From JALZHR01 sp036389695 (lineage in GTDB: Bacteria; Acidobacteriota; Blastocatellia; Pyrinomonadales; Pyrinomonadaceae), in contig DASVWG010000456.1 in assembly GCA_036389695.1 (NCBI GenBank), forward strand, positions 1 through 7,086: a DNA stretch of 7,086 nt, in the 5' to 3' direction. A model generated the notes under the pieces. That model searched no databases, was not told the origin of the DNA, and saw nothing but the letters and a program-made list of their open reading frames with translations. A program made the translations under genes and the position numbers. Below, piece by piece: positions 1-5,752 of this stretch (position 1 is its first letter; each line of letters starts with the position of its first letter).

Positions 1-11
1 TTCACGGTTTT

Positions 12-2147
12 ATGAGTCACAATAAAAAACATCGTCACCTGAAAGCCTTAAAAACGGAAAACTCCGCGCTCATCGTGGTCAATGAAAGCGCGCCGATTCT
101 TTTTAATCGCGAGCTGAGCTGGCTGGAATTTAATCAGCGCGTGCTGGAAGAAGCGCTCAGCGATGATTTGCCGGTGCTCGAGCGCTTAAAATTTCTGTCG
201 ATATTTTCCACCAATCTGGACGAATTTTTTATGATTCGCGTGTCGGGTTTAATCGAGCAGATTGAGGAAGACATCGTCGAGCTTTCGCCGGACGGAATGA
301 CGCCCGCGCAGCAGCTTCGCGAAATCGGCGAGCGCCTGCGCCCGATGCTGAAAAAACAGGTTACGTGCCTGCGCGAAAAAGTGATGCCCGCGCTCGCTGA
401 AGCAGGCGTGACGGTCGAGCCTTATAAAAATTTATCGGACAAGGAAAAAAAGCGCATCGACAAATATTTTCTGGAAAATCTGTTTCCCGTCCTGACGCCG
501 CAGGCGGTCGATGCGAGCCACAAATTTCCGTATATCTCCAACCTGAGCCTGAATCTCGGCTTGTTTATCGAGCCGGACAGCGAGCACACGCCCGCAAAAC
601 TGAAACATCTTTTCCGCCAGAAGCGTTTTGCCCGCATCAAGCTGCCGACGAACGTTCCGCGCCTGGTTCCGATTGACGAAAAAGCCGGTCGCTACACGCT
701 GCTCGGCGAGCTTATCGCCGCCAACGCGCATCACCTGTTTCCGAATATGAAAACCGGGCAATGCTACCTGTTTCGCGTCACGCGCGACGCCGACCTCGAG
801 CTGCGCGAGGACGAAGCGGGCGACCTTCTGCGGACGATGGAACACGAGCTGCAGCGCCGCCGTTTCGGTTTCGCGGTGCGGCTCGAAGTGCAGAGCACGA
901 TGCCGGATAAAATGCTGAAAGTTTTGACCGCAGGCGTCGGCGTCAACCCGCAGGACGTTTACGAGATTGACGGTTTTCTGAACATTCCGGATTTGATGAA
1001 ATTTTATTCAATTAATCAGGCGCAGCTTAAAGATAAACCGATTGCGCCGGTTAACCTTTCGGTTTTTCAGGAAAACAAAAGCGTTTTTGAAGTTATCAAA
1101 AGGCGCGACGTCCTGCTTCATCATCCATACACGGCTTACAGCACCGTAACGGATTTTATCCGCGAAGCCGCCGAAGATTCGGACGTGCAGGCGATAAAAA
1201 TCTGTCTCTATCGCACCGGCAAAGATTCGCCGATTGTCGAATCCCTGATTCGCGCCAGCCAGCTTCAGAAACAGGTCACGGCGCTCGTCGAGCTGAAAGC
1301 GCGTTTCGACGAGGAAAACAACATCGAATGGGCGAAACGTCTGGAAGACGAAGGCGTTCACGTCGTCTACGGCATACACACTCTGAAGACGCATTCGAAA
1401 GTCGCGATGGTCGTGCGCCGCGAAAAAGAACAGTTGACGCGCTACGTCCATCTCGCCACCGGCAACTATAACCCGACTACTTCGCGCATTTACACCGATT
1501 TGGGCTTGCTCACCTGCGACGAGGAAATCGGCGCGGACGTGACCGACCTTTTCAATTTTCTGACCGGCTATTCGCAGCAGTCCGATTACCTGCAGCTTCT
1601 GGTCGCGCCGATTAATCTGCGCGAAAAGCTGCTGGCGCTTATCCGGCGCGAGACGAGGAATAAGCTGGAAGGAAAAAAAGCGCGCATCATCGTCAAAATC
1701 AACAGCTTAACCGACGTCCAATTAATTCACGCGCTCTACGAAGCGTCGCAGGCGGGCGTCGAAATCGATTTGATTGTGCGCGGGATTTGCAGCTTGCGTC
1801 CCGGGGTCGCGGGCGTTTCGGAAAACATCCGCGTGCGCTCCATCGTCGGACGATTTCTGGAACACAGCCGGATTTTTTATTTTGCGAACGGCGGCGAGGA
1901 ATCCGTCTATATCGGCAGCGCCGACTGGATGCACCGCAATCTCGACCGCCGCGTCGAAGTCGTCGCGCCCATCAAGGACGCGGGTATCAGGCAGTATCTG
2001 AAAGACGTCGTCCTCGACGCTTACCTGCGCGACAACGTCAATGCGAGAATCTTAAACGCCGACGGCTCATATCAAAAAATTTCCGAAAACGGCTCTGCAC
2101 CGTTCAGCTCGCAGATGTTTTTCGTCGGTCAGGACACGGCGGTTTAA
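12..2147 (+). CDS. ppk1: Polyphosphate kinase 1 (PPK1), 711 aa
   Basis: PPK1 reversibly transfers the gamma-phosphate of ATP onto inorganic polyphosphate, via a phosphohistidine intermediate. The family domains are present in order: the N domain (about residues 28-130, with FNRELSWLEFNQRVL and the STNLDEFFMIRVSG stretch), the middle 'head' domain (about 135-330), and two phospholipase-D-like C domains (about 335-510 and 520-690). Visible active-site residues are His461 (THSK, the autophosphorylated His by alignment to E. coli His435), His618 (LEHSR, equivalent to E. coli His592), Arg401 (LYRTGK) and Arg590 (IVRG). The SADWMHRNLDRRVEV block is also present. The length is normal for the family. 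The ATG at 12 gives an N-terminus of the expected size, but no ribosome site is visible in the 11 preceding bases and no in-frame stop lies there, so a start further left cannot be excluded. It is the only plus-strand gene and converges on the CYTH gene. The family call is very secure. Confidence 0.97.
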   Translation: MSHNKKHRHLKALKTENSALIVVNESAPILFNRELSWLEFNQRVLEEALSDDLPVLERLKFLSIFSTNLDEFFMIRVSGLIEQIEEDIVELSPDGMTPAQQLREIGERLRPMLKKQVTCLREKVMPALAEAGVTVEPYKNLSDKEKKRIDKYFLENLFPVLTPQAVDASHKFPYISNLSLNLGLFIEPDSEHTPAKLKHLFRQKRFARIKLPTNVPRLVPIDEKAGRYTLLGELIAANAHHLFPNMKTGQCYLFRVTRDADLELREDEAGDLLRTMEHELQRRRFGFAVRLEVQSTMPDKMLKVLTAGVGVNPQDVYEIDGFLNIPDLMKFYSINQAQLKDKPIAPVNLSVFQENKSVFEVIKRRDVLLHHPYTAYSTVTDFIREAAEDSDVQAIKICLYRTGKDSPIVESLIRASQLQKQVTALVELKARFDEENNIEWAKRLEDEGVHVVYGIHTLKTHSKVAMVVRREKEQLTRYVHLATGNYNPTTSRIYTDLGLLTCDEEIGADVTDLFNFLTGYSQQSDYLQLLVAPINLREKLLALIRRETRNKLEGKKARIIVKINSLTDVQLIHALYEASQAGVEIDLIVRGICSLRPGVAGVSENIRVRSIVGRFLEHSRIFYFANGGEESVYIGSADWMHRNLDRRVEVVAPIKDAGIRQYLKDVVLDAYLRDNVNARILNADGSYQKISENGSAPFSSQMFFVGQDTAV

Positions 2148-2151
2148 ATGC

Positions 2152-2233
2152 AAATGATGAACGCGGAACGATGAATTGCAATTTCTGCGTTTTTGTTTTT
2201 AATTCATCGTTCATCGTTCCGCGTTCATCATTT
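2152..2233. repeat. Element A: heptamer-built inverted repeat between ppk1 and the CYTH gene
   Basis: A perfect 24-bp inverted repeat (2152-2175 against 2210-2233) fills the gap between the two convergent genes. Each arm is a run of 7-nt units. The left arm has GATGAAC (2156), GCGGAAC (2163) and GATGAAT (2170). The right arm has ATTCATC (2202), GTTCATC (2209), GTTCCGC (2216) and GTTCATC (2223), which is one unit more than the left. The roughly 34-nt spacer between the paired arms holds a T-rich stretch. The right arm overlaps the stop codon of the CYTH gene. A transcript from either side would form a strong hairpin, so it may act as a bidirectional terminator or 3' stabiliser. It lacks a clean U-tract after either arm, so a standard intrinsic terminator is not certain. 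Confidence 0.85.
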
Positions 2234-2777
2234 AATCAAATCTGGCTTCAAAGACATTTCCCTTCTGCTTGCCGAGCTTGGCGGTCAGGCGCGGGTAGCC
2301 GCGCGGTTCGGGTTCGAGGTCTTCGATTTCGAGCAGTTTTTCGGCTTCGTTGATGTCGTCGATTTCGCCTTCGATTTCCATATATAAACCGAACGGCAGG
2401 TCGTCCATCACGACTTCGACTTTATCGAAATGCCAGACCTGGCGGCGTTTTTCGTAGACGACGTTGAGGCGATAACCGAGTTTTTCGATGATGTTTTCGG
2501 TGGCGGCGACGTCGGCGACTTCGGTTTCAAATTCGATTTTTTGTTTGAAGTCGTCGTCGCCGTTCTTAAGGCGCTCTTTGTAAGTTAAAATCGCCGTCTC
2601 GCCGATTTTTCTGAGACGCAGAATGGCGTTTCTTTCTTCGAGCAGGTTTCCGCGATGCAGGTAATTTTCCTCAAAATCTTCGCGCAGGAATTCGGCTCCG
2701 AGCTGTTTCAGCTTCGCGATTATTTTCGGTCGCCGCTGTTTGTCGAGACGATATTTTTTTTCGGTTTCGATTGCCAT
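2232..2777 (-). CDS. CYTH-domain protein (class IV adenylate cyclase / triphosphatase family), 181 aa
   Basis: This is a single-domain CYTH (triphosphate tunnel metalloenzyme) protein. Visible family marks are the N-terminal ExExK signature (Glu4, Glu6, Lys8 in IETEKKYRL), the basic strand RLR (Arg54, Arg56), TYKER (Lys67, Glu68), the acidic strand IEFETE (82-86), YEKRRQVW (Lys110-Arg112), Asp118, Glu121, Asp125 and the acidic strand MEIEGEI (Glu134, Glu136, Glu138). Such residues line a tunnel that binds a triphosphate and Mg or Mn. Members include CyaB-type adenylate cyclases, thiamine triphosphatases and inorganic tripolyphosphatases, and sequence alone does not decide between them. The protein is likely cytosolic. 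The ATG lies 7 bp after the HRDC gene's stop without a clear ribosome site, which suggests translational coupling. It converges on ppk1, which makes a polyphosphate-related role attractive but unproven. Confidence 0.9.
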   Translation of the reverse strand: MAIETEKKYRLDKQRRPKIIAKLKQLGAEFLREDFEENYLHRGNLLEERNAILRLRKIGETAILTYKERLKNGDDDFKQKIEFETEVADVAATENIIEKLGYRLNVVYEKRRQVWHFDKVEVVMDDLPFGLYMEIEGEIDDINEAEKLLEIEDLEPEPRGYPRLTAKLGKQKGNVFEARFD

Positions 2778-2784
2778 TATGTGT

Positions 2785-3285
2785 TTAGATTGTAGAGTCT
2801 GCGCTCAGAATATTCAAAATTTCTTCGCCGTATTTCTGCACGCGTTTTTCGCCGAAGCCTTTAATATTGAGAAAATCTTCGACTTTCTCGATGCGCGCGG
2901 CGGCAATCTGCATCAGCGATTCGTTTTGCGCGATCATATACGGCGGCAAGCCGTCCTCGCCGGCTCGTTCGTTGCGCCATTGTTTCAACAAATTAAATTT
3001 ATTTTCCTGTTCGGGCGTTAAGATAAGCGGCTCGGGCGCGGGTTTTTCGGCTTCGACGCTCTTTGCGGCGGATTGCCTGACGGGCGGTGCCGCTAAATTT
3101 TCCTGAACCGGAAATTGAGCGCTTGCAGCGTCTTCGTAGAAAACCAGAATCGACCAGTATTCGTTGTTGACGACGGAAGCGAAACTCTGGCGGACAGCGA
3201 CGGATTCCAGAAATTTATTGAGTTTGGCTTCCTCGAAATTTCGCGCCTCTTCGGCGAGGTGAATTGTGAAAGTTTTGCATTTCAT
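2785..3285 (-). CDS. Small HRDC-domain protein, 166 aa
   Basis: There are three parts. The N-terminal module (about residues 1-52) reads MKCKTFTIHL...LNKFLESV...WSILVFYED, a compact alpha/beta-looking segment that I recognise as a recurrent partner of small HRDC proteins but cannot name. The linker (about 53-88) is rich in Ala, Pro and Glu. The C-terminal HRDC domain (about 90-163) has the helical pattern LLKQWRNERA, LPPYMIAQNESLMQIA and the terminal IKGFGEKRVQKYGEEIL. HRDC domains bind nucleic acid or proteins and usually sit at the end of RecQ helicases and RNase D. Here no helicase or nuclease domain is attached, so this is a stand-alone adaptor-like protein. The ATG start has no visible Shine-Dalgarno sequence. 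Only 4 bp separate it from the last heptamer of repeat element B. It forms a two-gene unit with the CYTH gene. Confidence 0.85.
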   Translation of the reverse strand: MKCKTFTIHLAEEARNFEEAKLNKFLESVAVRQSFASVVNNEYWSILVFYEDAASAQFPVQENLAAPPVRQSAAKSVEAEKPAPEPLILTPEQENKFNLLKQWRNERAGEDGLPPYMIAQNESLMQIAAARIEKVEDFLNIKGFGEKRVQKYGEEILNILSADSTI

Positions 3286-3289
3286 AAAA

Positions 3290-3391
3290 CAGTCAGCAGT
3301 AGGCAGTAAGCGGTAAGCAGTTTCGGCTTCGGAAATTCAACGTTGAATTTGAATATTTTACTGCTCACGGCTCACCGCTTACTGCTCACTC
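3290..3391. repeat. Element B: heptamer-built inverted repeat between nuoI and the HRDC gene
   Basis: Both arms are degenerate 7-nt tandem runs. The left arm has CAGTCAG (3290), CAGTAGG (3297), CAGTAAG (3304), CGGTAAG (3311) and a partial CAGT (3318). The right arm has TTTACTG (3357), CTCACGG (3364), CTCACCG (3371), CTTACTG (3378) and CTCACTC (3385). Positions 3304-3317 pair with 3371-3384 over 14 bp with a single mismatch. The loop carries a separate 18-bp perfect palindrome. The element fills almost the whole gap, ending 2 bp from the nuoI stop codon and 4 bp from the HRDC start codon. Any promoter for the HRDC-CYTH pair must therefore lie inside the repeat or further upstream. Confidence 0.85.
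3333..3350. repeat. 18-bp perfect palindrome AAATTCAACGTTGAATTT
   Basis: The sequence equals its own reverse complement over 18 bp. It sits in the loop between the two arms of element B, close to the axis of symmetry. With no loop of its own, it could be a dimeric protein-binding site or the tip of a longer hairpin or cruciform. No regulator can be assigned from the sequence. Confidence 0.7.
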
Positions 3392-3393
3392 TC

Positions 3394-3918
3394 TCAAACT
3401 TCCTTGTATTCCGAATCGACGTCTTCGCTCGATAAAGCCACGCGGTAATTTTTCGATTGTTTTTGCCTGGTAATGAGCAAATCGTCTTTGGTTTTCAGCA
3501 AATCCGCGCGATTGTAAACCGAAAGCTCGAAGTTATAGCCGTGCGTGATGGCGTCTTTCGGGCAGGCTTCGACGCAGAAGCCGCAGAAAATGCAGCGCCC
3601 GTAGTCGATGTTGTAAACCTTCGCGTAACGCTCGTCGCGCCCGATGCGTTCTTCATACGGGCGCGGGTCGTCCTGCGCTTCGATATAGATGCAGTCCGAA
3701 GGGCAAGCCGCCGCGCACAGATAGCACGCCACGCATTTTTCCTTGCCGTTTTCGTCGACGTGGAGCAGATGCATTCCGCGATAGCGCGGCTGAAGGGTGA
3801 TAGGGTCGTCCGGATACTGCACCGTCCATTTTTCTTTCGGAATTTGTGAGAGCGTAATGCTCATTCCTTTGATGACGGCTTTGGCTGATTCGAAGACATC
3901 TCTTAATATGTTTGACAT
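3394..3918 (-). CDS. nuoI: NADH-quinone oxidoreductase subunit I (NuoI), 174 aa
   Basis: This is the ferredoxin-like subunit of complex I that carries iron-sulfur clusters N6a and N6b and passes electrons towards the quinone site, at the cytoplasmic face of the membrane. Two complete 4Fe-4S motifs are visible: Cys62-x2-Cys65-x2-Cys68-x3-Cys72-Pro (KCVACYLCAAACP) and Cys109-x2-Cys112-x2-Cys115-x3-Cys119-Pro (RCIFCGFCVEACP). The preceding YPDDPITLQPRYRG block is typical of NuoI. The ATG at 3918 gives about 35 residues before this block, as in E. coli NuoI, so it is preferred over the internal ATG at residue 19, although no good ribosome site precedes it. No other nuo gene lies in the window, so it is a stray copy or a complex I gene outside its operon. 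It has its own upstream terminator and a candidate promoter. Confidence 0.95.
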   Translation of the reverse strand: MSNILRDVFESAKAVIKGMSITLSQIPKEKWTVQYPDDPITLQPRYRGMHLLHVDENGKEKCVACYLCAAACPSDCIYIEAQDDPRPYEERIGRDERYAKVYNIDYGRCIFCGFCVEACPKDAITHGYNFELSVYNRADLLKTKDDLLITRQKQSKNYRVALSSEDVDSEYKEV

Positions 3919-3944
3919 ATGTTTTTGTAAAAGTTTTCACAAAT

Positions 3945-3950
3945 AGTATA
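3945..3950 (-). promoter_or_regulatory. Candidate -10 box upstream of nuoI
   Basis: Read on the minus strand the bases are TATACT, close to the sigma-70 -10 consensus. They lie about 27 bp before the nuoI start codon and just past the terminator. No convincing -35 box is seen at the usual distance, where the terminator stem lies. This call is based on position and the -10 match only. Confidence 0.35.
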
Positions 3951-3956
3951 ACTTGA

Positions 3957-3991
3957 AAAGCCTGCCTCATTCCAACGCTGAAGCAGGCTTT
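3957..3991 (-). terminator. Intrinsic terminator after the DUF4190-protein gene
   Basis: A 9-bp perfect stem (AAAGCCTGC at 3957-3965 with GCAGGCTTT at 3983-3991) is extended inward by one mismatch and 3 more pairs (3967-3969 with 3979-3981). On the minus strand the stem runs into TTTTC. It lies about 22 bp past the stop codon of the DUF4190 gene and before nuoI, so it separates the two transcription units. The stem is A-rich on its other side, so it could also work weakly on the plus strand. Confidence 0.75.
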
Positions 3992-4013
3992 AATTGATTC
4001 GCGCGCCGGAAAT

Positions 4014-5117
4014 TTACCTGATGTTTGCCAGAATCACCAGCGCGTAGATAATAAACACGATGACGAACAGCACCATATAGATGCCGCCGAGAATCATCCC
4101 CGCCATCGCCATTCCGCCGCCGCCGTATTCGGACGGATTGTTTTTGATATTGTTGCGCTGCATATAGCCGGTGATAATCGCCGGAATCGCCAGAAGAGGT
4201 CCGAGACACAAAAAGCTCAAAATGCCCAGTACCAGTGAGACGACCGCCAGAGTATTGTTTTGTCCGGCGGCGGCTGGCGGCGGCTGAAACGGCGTCTCGA
4301 CGCCGAGATTCTGGTCTTGCCAGTTCTGCACCGGCACGGGCGGCGGATTCCATTCGGCATGCACCTGCTGACTGCCGAACGGGTCGCTCACCGGCTGTGA
4401 CGGCGGGCTTTGCGGCTGTGAAAACGGCGACTGGTCAAAAGGCGACGGCTGGCTGCCGAACTGCGGTTCGGGTTCTTTAAAAGGCGGCGGTTTCGGCGCG
4501 TCGAACGGCGGCGGCGGCGGCGCGGGCGCGTCAAAAGGCGACGGCGGCGGCTCGAATGAAGATTTTTGTTGTTCGAAAGGCGATTGAAACGGCGAACCGA
4601 CCGGCGGCTGACCGAACGGCGAATCGCTGATTTTCGGCTCGCCCGGCGGCTCAAACGGCGGCGTGCCCGAAGATGAACTGCTGCCGCTGCTGCTGCTGCC
4701 GCTGCTGCCGAAAATGTCTCCGGTCGAGCTGGGCGGCGCTTGCGGCGACAAATCGCCGAGCGCGGGCGGATTTAAATCCGGCTCGTTGAATTTCGGCGGC
4801 TCGGGAAACGGCGGCGGCTCGCTTGCCGGCGCGCTTGAATCCTCTTTTTTCCAGTCTTCCGGCGAAACGACCATTGTTTTCATCGGGTCGGCGGGTTCGT
4901 CCGGCAGCTGGAGAATGTCGTTATCTTTCGAGCCTGCCGCGCTGCCGCCGACTACGGTTTTAAACGGGTCGTCCTCCGGCGGCGGCTGACCGACGACGGT
5001 TTTGAAAGGGTCGTCGGGCGGCGCGGATTCCGGCGCATCGCCCAGCGGCGTTCCGTCGGTCTGGCAAAAGCGCATCGAATCGGGAAATTCTTTTTGACAA
5101 GTCGGGCATCGTTTCAT
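4014..5117 (-). CDS. Zinc-ribbon / Pro-rich / DUF4190 membrane protein, 367 aa
   Basis: This is a modular protein of unknown function. Residues 1-25 form a short zinc-ribbon-like knuckle (Cys4-x2-Cys7, Cys18, then FCQTDG in place of the usual final CxxC, so Asp21 takes the place of a fourth Cys). Residues 36-84 hold three copies of a DPxKTxV motif (Thr40, Thr54, Thr81). Residues about 95-285 are low-complexity, Pro-rich with repeated SPF/PPFD units and a Ser run at 139-150, and probably disordered. Residues about 286-367 are a DUF4190-like domain with two hydrophobic helices (289-317 and 337-364) joined by a loop with GYMQRNNIKNN and GGGGMAMAGMILGG. The long soluble N-terminal part should lie in the cytosol, given the zinc ribbon and the absence of a signal peptide. 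The ATG is preceded at 7 nt by AAGGAC. The gene lies downstream of ndk but 184 bp away, across repeat element C. Confidence 0.85.
   Translation of the reverse strand: MKRCPTCQKEFPDSMRFCQTDGTPLGDAPESAPPDDPFKTVVGQPPPEDDPFKTVVGGSAAGSKDNDILQLPDEPADPMKTMVVSPEDWKKEDSSAPASEPPPFPEPPKFNEPDLNPPALGDLSPQAPPSSTGDIFGSSGSSSSGSSSSSGTPPFEPPGEPKISDSPFGQPPVGSPFQSPFEQQKSSFEPPPSPFDAPAPPPPPFDAPKPPPFKEPEPQFGSQPSPFDQSPFSQPQSPPSQPVSDPFGSQQVHAEWNPPPVPVQNWQDQNLGVETPFQPPPAAAGQNNTLAVVSLVLGILSFLCLGPLLAIPAIITGYMQRNNIKNNPSEYGGGGMAMAGMILGGIYMVLFVIVFIIYALVILANIR
4668..4710. repeat. Trinucleotide run encoding the Ser/Gly tract
   Basis: The plus strand is a run of ctg and ccg triplets that encodes Ser and Gly (AGC and GGC codons) at residues 137-150 of the DUF4190 protein. 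It is in frame and lies in the disordered linker, so length changes by slippage would be tolerated. Similar GGC-rich runs occur at about 4506-4522. Confidence 0.6.
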
Positions 5118-5124
5118 TTTTTTT

Positions 5125-5130
5125 GTCCTT
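5125..5130 (-). promoter_or_regulatory. Ribosome binding site of the DUF4190-protein gene
   Basis: AAGGAC on the minus strand, 7 nt before the ATG. It is the clearest Shine-Dalgarno sequence in the window and fixes this start. The HRDC, CYTH and nuoI starts lack one. Confidence 0.8.
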
Positions 5131-5139
5131 TGTAAAAAA

Positions 5140-5286
5140 GTTATCAGAATTGCAGGAAGCTGCAGACGAGTTGCGGAAAGTTACAGGAAGCTGCAGACAG
5201 CTGCAGGAAGTTCAAAAACTCTCCACCGCCTGCAACTTCCTGAAAACTATCTGCAACTTTCCCCAAGTGTCTGAAACTCTGAAACT
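5140..5286. repeat. Element C: inverted repeat built of about 10-nt tandem units
   Basis: The left arm is a run of near-10-nt units: GTTGCGGAAA (5170), GTTACAGGAA (5180), GCTGCAGACA (5190) and GCTGCAGGAA (5200), with more degenerate copies from 5140 to 5169. The right arm (5229-5286) carries the reverse-complement form, CCTGCAACTT (5229) and CTGCAACTTT (5251), then CTGAAACT twice in tandem (5271-5286). Arms pair as CAGGAAGTT (5204-5212) with AACTTCCTG (5234-5242), and GGAAAGTT (5175-5182) with AACTTTCC (5255-5262). The element occupies most of the gap between ndk and the DUF4190 gene. It has the same design as elements A and B but a different unit and period. Confidence 0.8.
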
Positions 5287-5301
5287 TTTATACCCTGATG
5301 C

Positions 5302-5718
5302 TTAAACTAATTCAAGCTTGCTGAAGAAATATGCGATTTCAATCGCCGCATTTTCTTCCGAATCCGAGCCGTGAACCGCGTTTTCGCCGATTGACGTCGC
5401 AAATTCTTTGCGCAGAGTTCCTTCCGCCGCTTCCGCCGGATTGGTTGCGCCCATCAGGTCGCGCCACGCCTTGACGGCATTTTCCTTTTCCAGCGCCAGC
5501 ACGACGCACGGACCGCTCGACATAAACTCGGTCAACTCGCCGAAAAACGGTCTTTCGCGATGAACGTCGTAAAAGCCTTCCGCCTGTTTCGTCGTCTGGT
5601 GAATCAGCTTCATGCCGCGCACTTTAAAACCCGCGTCCAGAATCCGCTGCAAAATCGCCCCTTGTTTTCCGGCGCGCACGGCGTCCGGCTTGATAATTCC
5701 GAATGTTAAATTGCTCAT
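5302..5718 (-). CDS. ndk: Nucleoside diphosphate kinase, 138 aa
   Basis: This enzyme transfers the terminal phosphate of ATP to nucleoside diphosphates through a phosphohistidine, balancing the (d)NTP pools in the cytosol. The whole active site is visible: Lys10 in IKPDAV, Tyr50, Phe58, Arg86, Thr92, Arg103, Asn113 and the phosphorylated His116 in ENAVHGSDS. Each sits two positions before its usual number in the family (Lys12 to His118). Length and motif order are normal, so a functional enzyme is expected. The ATG is preceded by AAGGA at a rather long 12-nt spacing. The upstream neighbour ends only 66 bp away, and the AT-rich gap between them probably carries the ndk promoter. Confidence 0.97.
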   Translation of the reverse strand: MSNLTFGIIKPDAVRAGKQGAILQRILDAGFKVRGMKLIHQTTKQAEGFYDVHRERPFFGELTEFMSSGPCVVLALEKENAVKAWRDLMGATNPAEAAEGTLRKEFATSIGENAVHGSDSEENAAIEIAYFFSKLELV

Positions 5719-5730
5719 TGTTTATTATTT

Positions 5731-5735
5731 TCCTT
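5731..5735 (-). promoter_or_regulatory. Ribosome binding site of ndk
   Basis: AAGGA on the minus strand within an A-rich stretch, 12 nt before the ndk ATG. The spacing is longer than ideal, but it is the only candidate and supports this start. Confidence 0.6.
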
Positions 5736-5752
5736 TTTATGAATTAATTTTA

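Noticed and set aside
1008..1451. A 147-codon minus-strand open frame inside ppk1
   Set aside because: It lies entirely antisense to highly conserved PPK1 coding sequence, shows no recognisable domain, and has no start signals. The same holds for the antisense frames at 432-845 and 1722-1934.
1787..2353. A 188-codon plus-strand frame running through the end of ppk1, element A and the CYTH gene
   Set aside because: Its product is an Arg-rich out-of-frame reading of ppk1, then repeat, then antisense CYTH. No single coherent domain is seen.
3290..3391. Possible mini CRISPR array or attachment site
   Set aside because: The units are 7 nt, contiguous, degenerate and inverted in the second half. 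There are no 25-40 nt spacers, no cas genes and no integrase.
4388..4989. Long open frames on both strands within the Pro-rich part of the DUF4190 gene
   Set aside because: They read as Arg/Ser-rich or Leu/Gly-rich low-complexity products, as expected for off-frame readings of a GGC- and CCG-rich linker.
5118..5301. Riboswitch or structured leader of the DUF4190 gene
   Set aside because: The gap is structured, but the structure is fully explained by tandem units and their inverted copies. No known riboswitch core was recognised, and there is no terminator-like stem with a U-tract before the start codon.
5123..5305. A 60-codon plus-strand open frame in the gap between ndk and the DUF4190 gene
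   Set aside because: It starts with TTG, has no ribosome site, and is made almost wholly of the decamer repeats of element C. The frame is open because the repeat units lack stop codons.
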